Source of the DNA: Parasponia andersonii
Lineage: Eukaryota; Streptophyta; Magnoliopsida; Rosales; Cannabaceae
DNA length: 64,000 bases
Direction of reading: 5' to 3'
Assembly: GCA_002914805.1 (NCBI GenBank)
Contig: JXTB01000472.1
Location: forward strand, 159,777-223,776
Position numbers and translations under genes: made by a program. The notes under the pieces are model-generated. The model had not been told where the DNA came from and ran no database searches. It worked only from the letters and a program-made list of their open reading frames with translations. Each line of letters begins with the position of its first letter. Positions within the stretch are counted from its first letter, which is position 1. Positions 1-11,832 of the stretch are shown here, piece by piece.

Positions 1-940
1 CCAGATATGAGATGACTGACTAGTAGTCGTAGATAAAAGATTGACTGTCTTCAAGTAGAGCCGGCAGCATTTTTAACAGAATCAATTTTTCATGCGGTAG
101 AACTGTGTCCTGATCTGGAGAAGTTCAAGTTGGATCCCCCCTCAGCATCAGAATGAGGGGGTTCACCTTAGTGGTTTCAGTTTTGTGGGATCACCTCATC
201 TGGTCAGGGGGCTGGGATATCCAGCTTGGGAGACACCTTTGCTCATCGTTCAAGAGCTTAATAAAATATCATACCCAAGCAACGGCAAAACTCTATCAAA
301 CCAGAAAAAGGATAACTTTTATACAAATCTCCACCATTTATTTAAATATAGCCTGGGAAGCCCCAGGTTCGCATGAGACAACATAAGAGACGCTCCCAAT
401 TTACTTGTTAAGCAACTAAGATCTATCTCAGCGAGGACAAAACTTTAGCAAGCTGAAGCTTTACTCATAGTTGCTGGATAACACCATTCATGACTGGTGG
501 GTATTAGTAATCAATAGTGAACTCAGATTTACAATCTTCACAAATTAGGATTATTGTTAGGCATTATCTTACTTTGAGCAATTAGAGTTTTGTTGTGTTT
601 TACATTCACAGAATTATTTTCTTAGTTGATTTAGGACTTGGTCATTTTCCTACCTATAAATAGCCCTTGCTAAGTTCATTAGTTTATATGAATTTATCAA
701 CTGTTCCAGTTCTCTTTCTAAGATTCTTCTCCTTCTCTAATTATCTCTCTTCCTCTTTAAATTCCTCCAATTCTCTTCTTCTCTTCTTTTCCTACATCAT
801 TAGGTCCATTCTTGTGATACTACAGGGCTTCACCCAAAAGTGTTAGCTTGAGGATACTTTTGGGTTCATAGACCATCACTTAAATACCTATGATCTTCTC
901 AGAGCATACCCGATGTGAGACTTGAGGTATTACAACTCTA
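1..940. repeat. Probable LTR-type repeat in a nitrobindin intron
   Basis: No host exon is visible here. The stretch lies in the intron after the last visible nitrobindin exon. On the plus strand a TATAAATAG-like box near 646 is followed by a pyrimidine-rich leader (about 700-800), and the block ends near 936 with TTACA. On the minus strand it begins TGTAATACC and soon reads CTCACATCGGG, similar to the CCCACATCGG-type starts of many small plant LTR elements. There is no second copy in the window, so the boundaries and class are inference. Short open frames at 153-386 lack recognisable domains. Confidence 0.35.
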
Positions 941-975
941 GGCTCTAGTATTCATCCATGATCAGCTTTAATTAC

Positions 976-2361
976 CTTAGAAGCATTCCCCACAAATTCG
1001 CTTTGAAGCTTAATCACTTTCTCTTCGGCATTATATGTCCCTTTCTGCAAAATTTAAATGTACCATGTAAGCAAATGAAACACAGTTAAAAAGGCTGACT
1101 AATATATTATCATGACAGGTATAGGAAAAGAAAACAAAGCAAAACAGAAAGGCTCTATTATCAGAAGAAGATAATGAGGGCATTATAACAACCAACATCA
1201 ATCCTCTTGGAATTATACAACAAAAACAAGAACATGTCTGTTTTTGTCTTTTTTTTTTTAATAATATTTTGTCCATTTTAATGATTAGATACATAATTTT
1301 TGTTTTTTCGAACCACACATTTCATCTTGCAGTGTACTCTTACATTTTGACGGATGATATGACAGAAATCTCAACGTATGCAATGTATGCTCTATAAATG
1401 CTATAGTTCAGTTGGCCTTGTTAGCAAGTATATTTTATACTCTCAAGTCTCCAGTTAAATCTATTATACTCTCAAGTCTCGAGTTAAACTTGTAACCAGA
1501 GAACAGTATAAACATAGCGAGTATGATGCTAGTGCTCAATGGCAAAAGCTACTATTGCTAGAGAAACAGAAACTGCCTATCCTCAAAAGTAAATGTAAGT
1601 ATATGTAACCAACCCCTTTTTCGTTAGTCCTAACAACTACTGAACTAGGAGCTTCAATAAGTCCAGGTTCCAAAGGAATGTATTTTATCTAAACCACTCA
1701 TATAAAAAGCTTTCAGGGCATGCTTACTAATCTGTAATGAAAAGAATCATAAAGGTAAAAGGTTTGGAGAGTAACGAAAAGGAATCAAAACTTGAGTCAT
1801 CGCTTCCTTTTTTCACTAATTATATGAAGAATTCCCAGAATTTTTTTCTCAACCTTATAAATAAACACGCGAATGAATGAGAAAGGAAACACTTCCCTCA
1901 TTTGTATTCCAAACTATTGTTAGTAAACATGGCCTGAATTTAAAATTTCAAAGTAGGCCTGAAGGAATGAATTTCAAACATTTAAAGAGGAGTGAAGTTA
2001 TCAAATCAGAATATCATGACAAAGTCGACTCAATTATATTTCGGTTGAATCAATCAAACAAACACAAGAAGAGTTGAAGGACTAAACAAAGATGAACAAC
2101 TAAACAAGTACCTGAACTTCAACGAGACCAGTGCTTTGAGCAATGACAACCTCAATGGTCCCATCTGGTTTTGGCCTCCAATATCCNCTACATGTATACA
2201 TATACCTTGCCGGAATGAGAGAAATGGAGCTCTTCGCCAAAGGAGAAGGCATTAACGGTTGGAAAGCCACCTTGACCTTGACCTCTCCATTTTCCCAGAA
2301 GGAATGAAAGAGGTGCTATTGCCGGATGTAAGGGCGGCTCTCCAGAGGCAGAGCCATCCAT
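976..2361 (-). CDS. Nitrobindin-like heme-binding protein, 5' exons (partial, damaged)
   Basis: The encoded protein resembles plant nitrobindin (THAP4-like beta-barrel, Arabidopsis At1g79260 family), a small ferric-heme protein linked to NO and peroxynitrite chemistry. Exon 1 is 2361-2206: 52 codons from an ATG preceded by purine-rich leader, with the family's G-x-W-x-G-x-G motif (GKWRGQGQG, residues 23-31) and ending FSHSGK at a GT donor. The next visible coding piece is 2186-2112 (25 codons, GYWRPKPDG through STGLVEVQ), then a GT donor. The next exon is 1044-976 (23 codons, KGTYNAEEK through GNASK), with AG acceptor and GT donor. Frames join cleanly. About 22 residues expected after the first SGK are missing: only about 18 bases, starting with the donor GTATATG, lie between exon 1 and the N at 2187. 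This looks like an assembly collapse rather than a real exon loss. The C-terminal exon, expected to carry the heme-ligand histidine, lies beyond the left edge. Confidence 0.85.
2187..2187. other. Single-N assembly scar
   Basis: One N sits where intron 1 and the start of exon 2 of the nitrobindin gene should be. The donor side is present, but no acceptor and none of the first ~22 codons of the next exon are present. The N probably marks a join of unknown true length. Confidence 0.8.
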
Positions 2362-2531
2362 CTTCTTGTTGACTCTTCTTCTTTCTCCGAGCTAAGCCTG
2401 ATTATGAATATTAGTATTATTACAACTTCTCTTAAGCTTATACTGAGCTTAGCTATCACCGTCCTCCCTCCTAGAGAATCTTCCCATATGGTATAACGGG
2501 TTTTTGGCATGCTTGGCCTATGTTATTCACA

Positions 2532-2956
2532 AATTGGGAAAATAGTCTTCGAGTTAATTTTTTGGCAATTAAATTCTTGAGTTTTAAAAATTTTGGTAAT
2601 TAAATTATTTTTACTTGTTCATGTTAAAATTTTTATGAAATTGAATATATTTCAGTTAAAGAAATTAGTATATCATTAATACTAATTAGTTTGGAAGGAA
2701 AATGGGAAAAAAAATTTAAAATTTTTTTAAAATTTTGAAATATTTTATTTTTTAAAATTTTTTATATTATGTTGTTATTATAATTAATTTTTAATCACTT
2801 TATTTACAATTCTAACTAATGTTAATAAAATATTAATTTGACTTTCAAAAACTTTATATATGGCTTGAAAATGCTCATTTTCATCCAATATTTTAACAAT
2901 TATTTATAAAAGAATTTAATTGTTAAAAAAATAACTAAGAGACTATATTACCAATT
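2532..2956. mobile_element. MITE-like element with ~45-bp terminal inverted repeats
   Basis: The left end (AATTGGGAAAATAGTC..., from 2532) and the reverse complement of the right end (AATTGGTAATATAGTC..., ending 2956) match over roughly 45 bases with few mismatches. Both share AATAGTC/ATAGTC, AGTTA and CAATTAAATTCTT blocks. The interior is AT-rich and non-coding. I see no clear target duplication, so the superfamily is not assigned; Mutator-like is possible. It sits just upstream of the nitrobindin start. Confidence 0.65.
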
Positions 2957-3164
2957 CTGAATAAACAAGGTCTAGTTTTATTGAAAACCTATTATAATTG
3001 TTTGCACATTTGTGTTTGCCAAACAATGGTTTGAAAAAAACGAGGAAATGAAAATTTACCTTTTGAAATAAATTTTTATTTGGAAAAGCTTGGGGTCAAT
3101 AATGCTATGATAATAGGGGATAATTACAAAATAAGGTACCATCCATTACATTATTTATTGCCAC

Positions 3165-3608
3165 CCCATTGTAAAATAAAATATTATAGTTAAATAGTAA
3201 AGATAATATTATTTTTATATCTTGTATTTTGATATTTTGTTCGATTTATACTTTTTGTTTTAGTTATTATCAATATTGACTCTTAAATTTAATATTTGTT
3301 ACAAATTTCTACTCTGACACTAATTTAGAGTAGTTAATATACCAAGAAGATTTAATAAACTTATTCTAGGATCAGTTTTTATACGGTTTATTTTCAATTT
3401 TTTTTATTTATTTTCAATTTTTTAAACGATAATTTGATAAATTAACTATTCTAAATTAGTGTTAGAATATAAATTTGTAATAGATTTCAAATCTAAAGAT
3501 TAATATTGTTAATAACTAAAACACAAAATATAATTTGAACAATATGTCCAAATAAAAGGTAGAAAAGTGATAATATCCCTAAATAATAAAATATATTTTA
3601 TATTTGTA
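3165..3608. mobile_element. Foldback/MITE-like element with long inverted arms
   Basis: The left arm (about 3200-3338, containing TTTTAGTTATTA, TTACAAATTT and CACTAATTTAGA) pairs with the right arm (about 3441-3577, containing TCTAAATTAGTG, AAATTTGTAA and TAATAACTAAAA). The match runs about 135 bases with scattered mismatches and a spacer of about 100 bases. Weaker similarity extends outward to about 3165 and 3608. There is no coding potential. The outer ends and target duplication could not be fixed by eye. Confidence 0.6.
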
Positions 3609-4059
3609 ACACACTCGACTGGTTTACGTTAAAAACTTTGCATTATCAAATTTATTATGAATAAATAAAATTCAATAATTATGATTCTATGAATGTAAAT
3701 TACTGAAATATATATAATTCTTATTTGAGAGCGTACTGCATAAATGTTGAGATGTGAAGCAAAATTTTTTGGTACTACTAATTAGAGCTTAATATTGGCA
3801 ATTTAATTTATATTTATATTAGTAGTTATGGGGGTCTAGGTTATTAGGGGTGTCTCTGAAAAATAATAATAATAATGAGGCAACGTTACAAAGATTACAA
3901 CGGCATAATTGAAACAATTTGCAAAACAAGAACTATTTTGCAAAAATGGAGACCTATCTTATCCTAGCCTTAGCCCTCAGGACACGTTGGGGACACTTGT
4001 CCCATGAGGAAATCAATTTATGACACCTATTTTTGTCATTTAAACAATTACAATCCAAT

Positions 4060-4670
4060 TTTTTTAAACCTACTTACAAGAAAACGTTGTAAACATGGCC
4101 TATTTCATAAATTTTTAATGAAATCACTATGTTTTGAGAAATATGGAAAAATCTTTTGTATTTAATTGTTATTATAAAAGACATTGTAATTTGACTATTT
4201 TTTAAATTTGAACTCCCCATACAATCAAAATAAAGAAAGTTGATGAAAATAACAAAATTACCCTTAATGAATAGTAGATTTAGACTTAAAATAAATTTAA
4301 ATTTGTCTTTACTAGTTTTCAAATAATATTTTGGTAGTTTTCAAACAATATTTCAATTTTTTAAATAACCTCTTAAGTGATAAAATTGTTTTTTAAATAA
4401 TTATCTATGTATCCAAACACAAAGTAAGAATATAATATTAACCTAAATCTATCATCCCTTAAAGGTAATTTTTTTAAATTTCTTAATAATTTTCCTAATT
4501 TATTGTATATGAGAAGGTCGGATTTCAAAAGTAGTTAAATTATAAAGATTTTTGTAATAAAAAATCAAATTGAAGGAAAATTTTTCCATATTTCTTAAAA
4601 TATAGGATGTTTTGTAAAAAAGTTTAAAATACAATGTCATTTTGTGACATTTTCTCTTAATTTTATTAGT
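4060..4670. mobile_element. Possible foldback/MITE-like element
   Basis: The left segment around 4080-4215 (AGAAATATGGAAAAAT... then TTGACTATTTTT) resembles the reverse complement of 4515-4670 (AGAAATATGGAAAAAT... then TTAACTACTTTT). The arms are imperfect and separated by about 300 bases of AT-rich sequence. The left edge is uncertain and no target duplication was seen. No gene is present. Confidence 0.45.
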
Positions 4671-5403
4671 TTTATTTGCCTTTTTCTATCGCTTTCCTGT
4701 GTCAACCAAGAAACCACTTTTTTCCTTTTTCCATAACTCTCTTAAACTCTCGTGTTCTCTATAAAAAATCAGAACCTAGAGTTGAATACAATTCTTTCGC
4801 TTAATAGGTGTTTGAGTTGCATGTCTTGTATCCTAGGAGTTTTTCAAGGTAAGACTTTTAGAAACTTAACTTTTCATCTTAAAGTTTCTCTTTAAAAGGG
4901 TTTTCAAATCCTTTACTCGCTGATTTTCATAGGATTTCTGTATCAGAATCTCTTAATGATAATCTCTAAACCTAATTGGAGATTTCTTTGGCTATTGGAA
5001 ACTTTGGTAAATGTTTGTTGAGCTGTATTTCCAATTTGCAAATCTAAGGTTTAGTTTTGATAAGATATTTTAAAATTGTTGAAGTTTTTGGTCTCATTGT
5101 GGCCTATCATTGGGGGCGTAGAGATGTTGAGTTGATTTTAAATTTAAAGGATATGAATGATTCAAAGATCGAAGTTGAAAGCTTCTTGTTTAGTTAAAAC
5201 AAGAGAAAATTTATGATTTATGTTTTTGGTTTACTTATTGATATGAGTTTTCAATGAGTAATAATTACTAAGAATTAGTGTTTTAATGTTCTTTTAGTCC
5301 ATTATGTTGTTGAAAAGCTTATATAATACATTTTCGGCCATTTTGGATGGTTTTGTTATGAGATTTTGTGGAAAGCAAAATTTGGAGTTTCTAGGTTTGT
5401 CAC
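4671..5403. other. No recognised gene; unique-looking flank of the copia insertion
   Basis: No domain-bearing open frame is visible. A CTATAAAAA box near 4758 is followed by leader-like sequence and GT-rich intron-like text. It could be the 5' part of a host transcript or another repeat, but nothing confirms this. The next element begins at about 5404. Confidence 0.3.
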
Positions 5404-6766
5404 TGTATAGTTTTCAGTATAAGTCCAAGGTTAGCTAACCTGAGAGGGGGGTGAATTAGGTTTTAAAAATTTTTGCAAACCTTTTTTAGAAGACAAGTAG
5501 ATTCAGGAAGTAAAAACTACAACAAGTAAAAATAGACAAATTGCATGCATAAACTCAAGATAAATAAATTTAAGGAGATAAGAATAGAGAAATGCAAACA
5601 CTGTTTTTATGAGGTTAAACAAACATAACGGCTTATCTACATTCCCAACTCTTGGTAATTCGCTTTGAGCTATCTACTATCGGATCAAGAGAATGGGCTT
5701 GACCGTCCCTTTTACAAAACAAGTTCTTTCTTCTCAGGCACACTCATGCCTTTACAATAGTTGTGAATCTGGCTCTATTATGCCTAACACAGATAGTTTA
5801 GACTCCAGTACCAATCTCACTTAAACTGGGTTGTTAATGAATCCAGTGTCAACTTCATCTCATAAATATAATTTGATTTTATTTATTGATACACTCAACT
5901 AGAATCTCTCATAAGAAAAGAATTGATACAAGGTAAGCCTAAAGAGAATATATGAAAATAAAAGGTATGATCTAGTTTGACTCAATTGACTTTTGTAAAA
6001 AAGTGAATTTGAAAGTTTGATTCACAAAAGATGATTTGAACAATTTGAAAGTATGTATAAAGTAATATAAGAATGTTCAAAAGTAGTTTCAAATATTAAA
6101 AAGGCTTCTACTTAAAGACTATAATAAAAACTAACCGTTTTAGTCCATTTGACACAATCTGTCATTTTCGATAAATTGAAAATTCACTTTGATAGACCAA
6201 AATACTGGTCGTTGAAAGTGTAGTTCTAACGGTCAGATTTTAAAAAGTCATTAAAAACAAAAAATAGAGGAATTGATAGACTGATTCACACTACCGGCCT
6301 GCCGATTCTACCCAAGAGTATATTTTCAATTTTATTTCAAGACTTTTTCAATTGTTTCCAAGAAGTGACTTTATAAATTGATTTATATGTAATATAGAGA
6401 CTATACAAATTTACAAATCAATTTAAAAGCTTGTATAAAGTAAATTTGATATTTTAATTAGAAATAAATAGATTTGACAGTTTTTCTTTTTAAATTTCCA
6501 ATATTATGAAAAATCTGAGCCATTAAAGATCATATAATGTGTAGCCAAACAATCAAGCACAAGAATTAAGTATGTAACCTTTGCTAGTCTAAGTCTTGTT
6601 ATCTTGATTTTTGTCTTCAAGCTTTTTTCCATAATCCATCTTGAATGCCTTGTGATCTTTTCAATTTAACTTACTACATACTCAAGTAGATTATTAGTTC
6701 TTAATCATATGTTTGTTAACTTCAAAATAAGAGTGTATGATTGATGATACAAACCATGACTCAACA
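5404..6766 (-). repeat. 3' LTR of the SIRE-type copia element
   Basis: The right boundary is firm: TCAACA at 6761-6766 abuts the polypurine tract, so the LTR begins TGTTGA on the minus strand. The left boundary (TGTATAG, about 5404) is an estimate. Near 5435 is the GAGGGGGGTGAATTAGG string common in plant copia LTRs. No partner LTR is in the window to confirm the length. Confidence 0.6.
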
Positions 6767-6781
6767 ATCTCCTCCTTTTTG
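6767..6781 (-). other. Polypurine tract of the SIRE-type copia element
   Basis: On the minus strand AAAAAGGAGGAGAT lies immediately before the LTR start TGTTGA. This is the expected primer for plus-strand DNA synthesis. Confidence 0.7.
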
Positions 6782-7426
6782 ATGATAACAAGCATTTGAT
6801 TTAAAGAAAATAGGGAATGAAAAATAAGTAGAGAAAAGCATCCTTACCGACTTGTAAAGCTCCCCCTTAAAATATGCCTAATTTTAGTGAGTAAAAACTT
6901 TCTCTTAAACGTGTTAAAAGTGCATATTTTGAATATGTAGCTCATGAAAATTAATTAAAATAATCTAACTTATACCACTTGTTAATTAAAAATTAAAATG
7001 CATTAAACATTGAAATGCTCATAAGTACCAATTGAGAAAAGATTTAAATCACACATATTCTCCCCTTTTGATATCATCAAAATAATGCATAAGTGAGAAT
7101 AATAAAGCAAACATAATATCCATTATAAAGGAGATAAAGAGTTCAAGCAAGCAACCATAAAAAATAAACAGAGAGTTCATAAAAGAGATAACCAATAATC
7201 CACTAAGTGTAAATAAAAAACAAAAATAATAAAAACTAGAGAGAAAGGAAACATCCAAAGTAAGACTGCATCATCCTCATTTTCTCGTCCTACTAATCTT
7301 GGATAATTTGAAATTGACGTTCTTGTTGTTGCTAGACAGAATTGAAATCAGCTAATAGAATCTGAAAGTGCTCTAGTTAAGTATCATGCAAGTACTGTAT
7401 GTCAAGTTGGATAGTGTTGAGGCATT

Positions 7427-8299
7427 CTAAGAGACTGTTGAAGGTCTCAGTAAAGTCAAAAGATTGAGTAGGAGCACCTTCTTATGGAGTAAGAGCCTCC
7501 TTAACATGAGTCTCCTCAGTGCCTTTAGTAGCTCTACTACCTCTTGCTCATTGCCTGTATGGTCTTGGCCATCTATTCGTTGTTGATAAAAGTAATGGAA
7601 TATCTTGTTGTTGATCTCTACATCTATAGACAAAGGTTTGCATTCAGCTTCATCAATGATCGGGATGTTAAAGTGTTGGAAGATGCGAGTGAGAAAGAAG
7701 CCATAAGGAAGAGAAGATCTCTTACTCTCTATAGCATTGATCATCTCATGAAGAATAAGGAATAGTAAATCTAGCCTTCTTCCAACAAGAATAGAGTCAA
7801 CAAAACAAATATCACCAAAGGCGAGTGCATCCTTATGACTAGCTCTAAGGATCATGTTCTGAGACATGAATTGAAAGAGAATCCTAGCCTCTAGAGTAGG
7901 ATCAATGACACGAGGCTTAGGTTGAAAACTATCAGGGGAATAGACACGGAGTAGGGTTTGTTGAGGTTCAAAATCCTCAATGATAGGTCAAGTGTTAGTA
8001 ATGGGAAATTTGTAACCACCCATAGGAAGATGTAGGAAATCTATAAGGAGCGGTTCAGTAATGGAAAAATTTATACCCTTGAGAGAACCAAAGATAGTAT
8101 GTTGTTCCCTAGAGATGTTTGCATTGGCATAGAAACCTCTAACTAGCCTAGGATACCCTGTCTCCTTGATGGAGCAGAGTTTAGTCCATCCCATACTTTC
8201 AATATAATCAGGAAAATTGACAAATGATAAATCCCTAAAGTTGAATGTTCTACCCCAAGTAATACTCTTTTTGGAAAATATTTCTTTATACCTAGTCAT
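7427..8299 (-). pseudogene. Extra (envelope-position) ORF of the SIRE-type element
   Basis: Two minus-strand frames, 8299-7988 (103 codons) and 7867-7427 (146 codons), form one broken ORF between RNase H and the 3' LTR. The first part reads as a soluble domain with YPRLVRGFYAN, followed by a stretch about finding a final FLHLP motif. This pattern (LVR.FYAN ... I..FL.LP) resembles the 'putative plant transposon protein' family found as an additional ORF in plant LTR elements. In SIRE elements this position holds the so-called envelope-like ORF, whose function is unproven. No signal peptide or membrane anchor is evident in the readable parts. A stop and frame change near 7985-7870 and further breaks make it non-functional. 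The domain name is from memory of family patterns. Confidence 0.6.
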
Positions 8300-8617
8300 G
8301 AGGGCAAGAGATTCAAGAAGAAGAGTACCTAACGGTGCCTTAATGCATTGTTCTTGTTCCTCAGAATGAATTTCCTTCCCTTTTCACTTTGAATTTTCCC
8401 TTCTAGAAGCCATTTGGTCAAGAGATAAAGAAAAAGAGACTCACATAAGGAATTTTCGAAATTCTAGAGTTTAGAAGAAAGAAAGTTAGATTTTTGATGC
8501 AAAATAGTGTTGAAAAACAAGAATTGAGCGTGAAAAATGATGAGATCAACTCTGGTTAGGTGAAAATGGAGAGATTTGGTGAGAAAATTGAGTGGGAATG
8601 AGAATATATGAAAGTAA

Positions 8618-8748
8618 GGTGAGTGAGAGAGAGATTTTGGTTGAGAGAATATGAAAAAAAAAAGATGAAGAAAAAAGTCAAAAGGTGAGTGAGAGAGAGA
8701 TTTTGGTCGAGAGAATATGAAAAAAAAAAAATGAAGAAAAAAGTCAAA
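8618..8748. repeat. Two-copy 66-bp tandem repeat
   Basis: GGTGAGTGAGAGAGAGATTT begins at 8618 and again at 8684. The two units are nearly identical, including the following GAGAGAATATG and poly-A/GATGAAG segment. It lies inside the SIRE-type element, between RNase H and the extra ORF. Confidence 0.85.
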
Positions 8749-9002
8749 ACGACTTAAATACATGCGGAACTACGCAATTTCGGCACGGTCTGCTAATTTT
8801 TCCATAGAGAACTATCTTTCTAGGATACTTTTTCAGCAGATCAAAAACTTTTTCAGTCTACCGAAATCTCTGTTTCGACAGTATTCTGTTCAAAACAACT
8901 TTTAAACGGCAAATTGATTAAACTAATATTAAAAACATCAACAAAATTACAATTTGGCAAACATTTAAGACAAAATAAGAAACATTTAAATAAAAAGAAA
9001 CA

Positions 9003-9314
9003 TCAATGAAGCACATTATGATTAATCATGCTAAGTTCTTTACAAATCATGAAAAAATGATCCTCGTTAAGAGATTTAGTGAAGATATCAGCTAGTTGTT
9101 TTTTCGTGCAAATAAACTCAAGTACAATGTCACCTTTTTGCATATGATCATGAAGAAAATGATGTCTAATATCATTATGATTAGCTCGTGAATGAAAAAT
9201 TGAATTTTTGGACAAATTAATAGCTCTAGTATTATTACACTTAATAGGTACATGTTTATAATGCATTTCAAATCCATGAGAGTTTGTTTCATCTAAAGAA
9301 TTTGAGCACAACAA
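9003..9314 (-). pseudogene. RNase H C-terminal part, SIRE-type copia
   Basis: The frame ends the pol polyprotein. It contains the copia pattern C.N..AI.LSKN...H.R..HI..RHHF followed by FI.T..QLADIFTK.L. Here NTRAINLSKN, RHHFLHDH and QLADIFTKSLNEDHF are readable. It is in the minus orientation, about 0.7 kb before the extra ORF. The N-terminal half (9315-9760) is broken by frameshifts and stops. Confidence 0.75.
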
Positions 9315-9759
9315 CTACTAGCAGGGATATATTCAGTTTCAGTAGTAGAAAGAACAACAAAATTTTATTTCTTACTAAACCATGACACAAGTGAATAACC
9401 AAGAAAATGACAAGTGTCGCTAGTACTTTTGTAGTCAGTTTGACAACCAACATAGTCCGCATCCGAAAAACTTTTAATATTAAAGTGTGCCTTTTGGATA
9501 CTATAATCCTAGATCAATAGTGTCATGCAAATATTTCAATATATAATTTACTACACTAAGATGTGATTCCTTAGGATTGGATTGAAATCAAGCACATAGA
9601 CAAACACTAAACATTATATTTGGTCTACTAGCTATTAAGTAAAGAAGTGAGCCGATCATACCTCAATATTTAGTAATATCCATTGCATTGCCATTTTCAT
9701 CTTTGTCAAGCTTGATTGTAGAGCTCATAGGTGTTCTTATTGGTTTTGAGTTTTCCATG

Positions 9760-10778
9760 TCAAACTTCTTGAGCATATCCTTGATGTACTTGGATTGGTT
9801 GATTAAAATGCCTTCTTTGCTTTGTTTGATTTCCGAGGAAGAAATTGAATTCTCCTATCATACTCATTTCAAACTCATTATGCATATATTTTGAAAATTC
9901 TTTACAAAGAGAAACATTAGTAGCACGAAAAATAATATCATCAACATAAATTTTAACTAAAATTATTTCTCCCCTTTTTCTTTTTATAAAAAGAATAGTA
10001 TTCGTTTTTCCCATAGTGAAACCATTTAAAATAAAAAATTTGCTCAATATATCATACCAAGCTCTAGGAGCTTGCTTTAAACCATAGAGAGTCTTTTCAA
10101 TTTGAAAATATGATCCAGGTACTTATGAGTTTGAAAACTGGGGGGTTGGGCAATATATATTTCTTCTAAAATGTATCCATTTAGAAATGCACTCTTATCA
10201 TCCATTTGATATAGAATGAAATCTTTATGATATGCAAATGCTAAGAGCATCCTTATGGACTCTAATCTTGCTACGGGTGTAAAAGTTTCTTCATAATCGA
10301 CACCTTCTTCTTGATTGAAACCTTAAGCCACTAATTTAGCTTTGTTTCTCACAAAAACCCCATGCTCATCTACTTTATTTCTAAAGACCCATTTAGTCGC
10401 AATAACCAATTGGTCTTTCAATCTTAGAACTAATTCCCACACATCACTTCTTTCAAATTGATTTAATTTTTCTTGCATAGCTAAAATCCATAATTCAGCA
10501 TTTTCGGCATCTTTAAAACTTTTTGGTTCAATTTGAGAGATAAAAGCCATATTAGTACAAATATTTCTAAGTGATGCACTAGTCTTGACACCTTGTAAAG
10601 GGTCACCTAGAATTTGGTCTTTAGGATAGACATATTTGAATTTTAAATCCCGAGGAAGAGAGAGTGTGTTATCAGTGTCACTTTTCTTTTCTTCCTTAAG
10701 ATCTTGTTGTTGTAATGGAGTGCGTTTCTCTTCATTTGACTTCCCATTTGCATTTGTCTCATTCAAACTTGGTTCCAA
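9760..10778 (-). pseudogene. Reverse transcriptase region, SIRE-type copia
   Basis: 10778-10323 carries the RT entry: AMQEKLNQFERSDVWELV, then WVFRNKVDEHG, then RNKAKLVA. 10047-9760 carries the active-site region IYVDDIIF (the YVDD box is intact) and EFEMSMIGE. Between them (10322-10048) the frame is lost, although FDAIL-type copia RT text is still recognisable in other frames. Not functional as read. Confidence 0.8.
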
Positions 10779-11025
10779 AACTACAACATCATCATCATCC
10801 CATTTTCTTTCCTCAGGGAGAGCGTTAGACTCATCAAAAATAACTTATATAGATTCTTCTACTACCAATATTCTTTTATTAAAAACTCTATAAACCATAC
10901 TAGTAGTGGAATATCCAAGGAAAATATCAATATAAGATTTTGAATCAAATTTTCCTAAGTTATCTTTAGTATTCAAAATAAAACATTTGCAACCAAAAAA
11001 TTTAAAATAGCCAGTCTTGGATTTT

Positions 11026-11661
11026 CTACATTTTCAAAAGCTTATAAGATGTCTTATTCAAAATTGGCTTTATCATAACTCTATTTACAATATGACAAGT
11101 GGTATTTATCACTTCGGTCCAAAAATATTTTGGCAAACCATTTTTATTTAGTATACTTCGTACTATTTCTTGTAAAGTTCTATTCTTTCTTTTTACAATT
11201 CTATTTTTTTGTGGAGTTCTAGGAGTGGAAAAATTATGATTAAAACCATTTTTGTAGCAAAATACTTCCATTTCATCATTTTCAAACTCACTATCATGAT
11301 CACTTCTAATAGATGTAATGGTGTAGCCTTTTTCATTTTGCACTTTCTTACAAAAGATAGTAAGTATATTTAAAACATCGTTTTTATGAGCAATGAATAT
11401 AACCTAAGTTAATCTTGAAAAATCATGTACTATCACAAAAGCATAGTATTTTCTATCAAGACTAGCTACTCTTGATGGTCCAAATAAATTCATGTGAAGT
11501 AGTTGCAAAGGTTTAGAAGTAGTAATGATATTTTTAGATTTAAAAGAACTTTTCACTTGTTTTTCAAATTGAGACACATCACAAACTTTATCTTTTTCAA
11601 AAAATAAACTAGGTAAACCACTAACAAGGTTTTTCTTAGAAAGTTTTGAGACAGTATTCAT
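11026..11661 (-). pseudogene. Integrase, SIRE-type copia
   Basis: 11661-11404 holds the GAG-pre-integrase tail and the catalytic core start (LQLLHMNLFGPSR; the usual first Asp of LLH.DL.GP is Asn here). 11343-11026 holds SIRSDHDSEFEN, the second catalytic Asp region, and NGFNHNFSTPRTPQKN, with the glutamate expected in NG..VE.. not clearly present. The two parts are in different frames and a short segment (11344-11403) is out of frame. The first catalytic Asp appears lost, supporting an inactive element. Confidence 0.75.
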
Positions 11662-11832
11662 GCTAGCATATCTAAATCTTCTATACCAAAGTCAAGAATC
11701 ATCTTTTAAAACTGAAAAATATTTATCTTGATTAAAATATTTTTCAATATTAATAGTATAAACATTGTCCTTTATTTCACCTTCAAAAATAATTTTTTTT
11801 GAACAAGTATCCTTAATCAAGAATTTGGAAGG

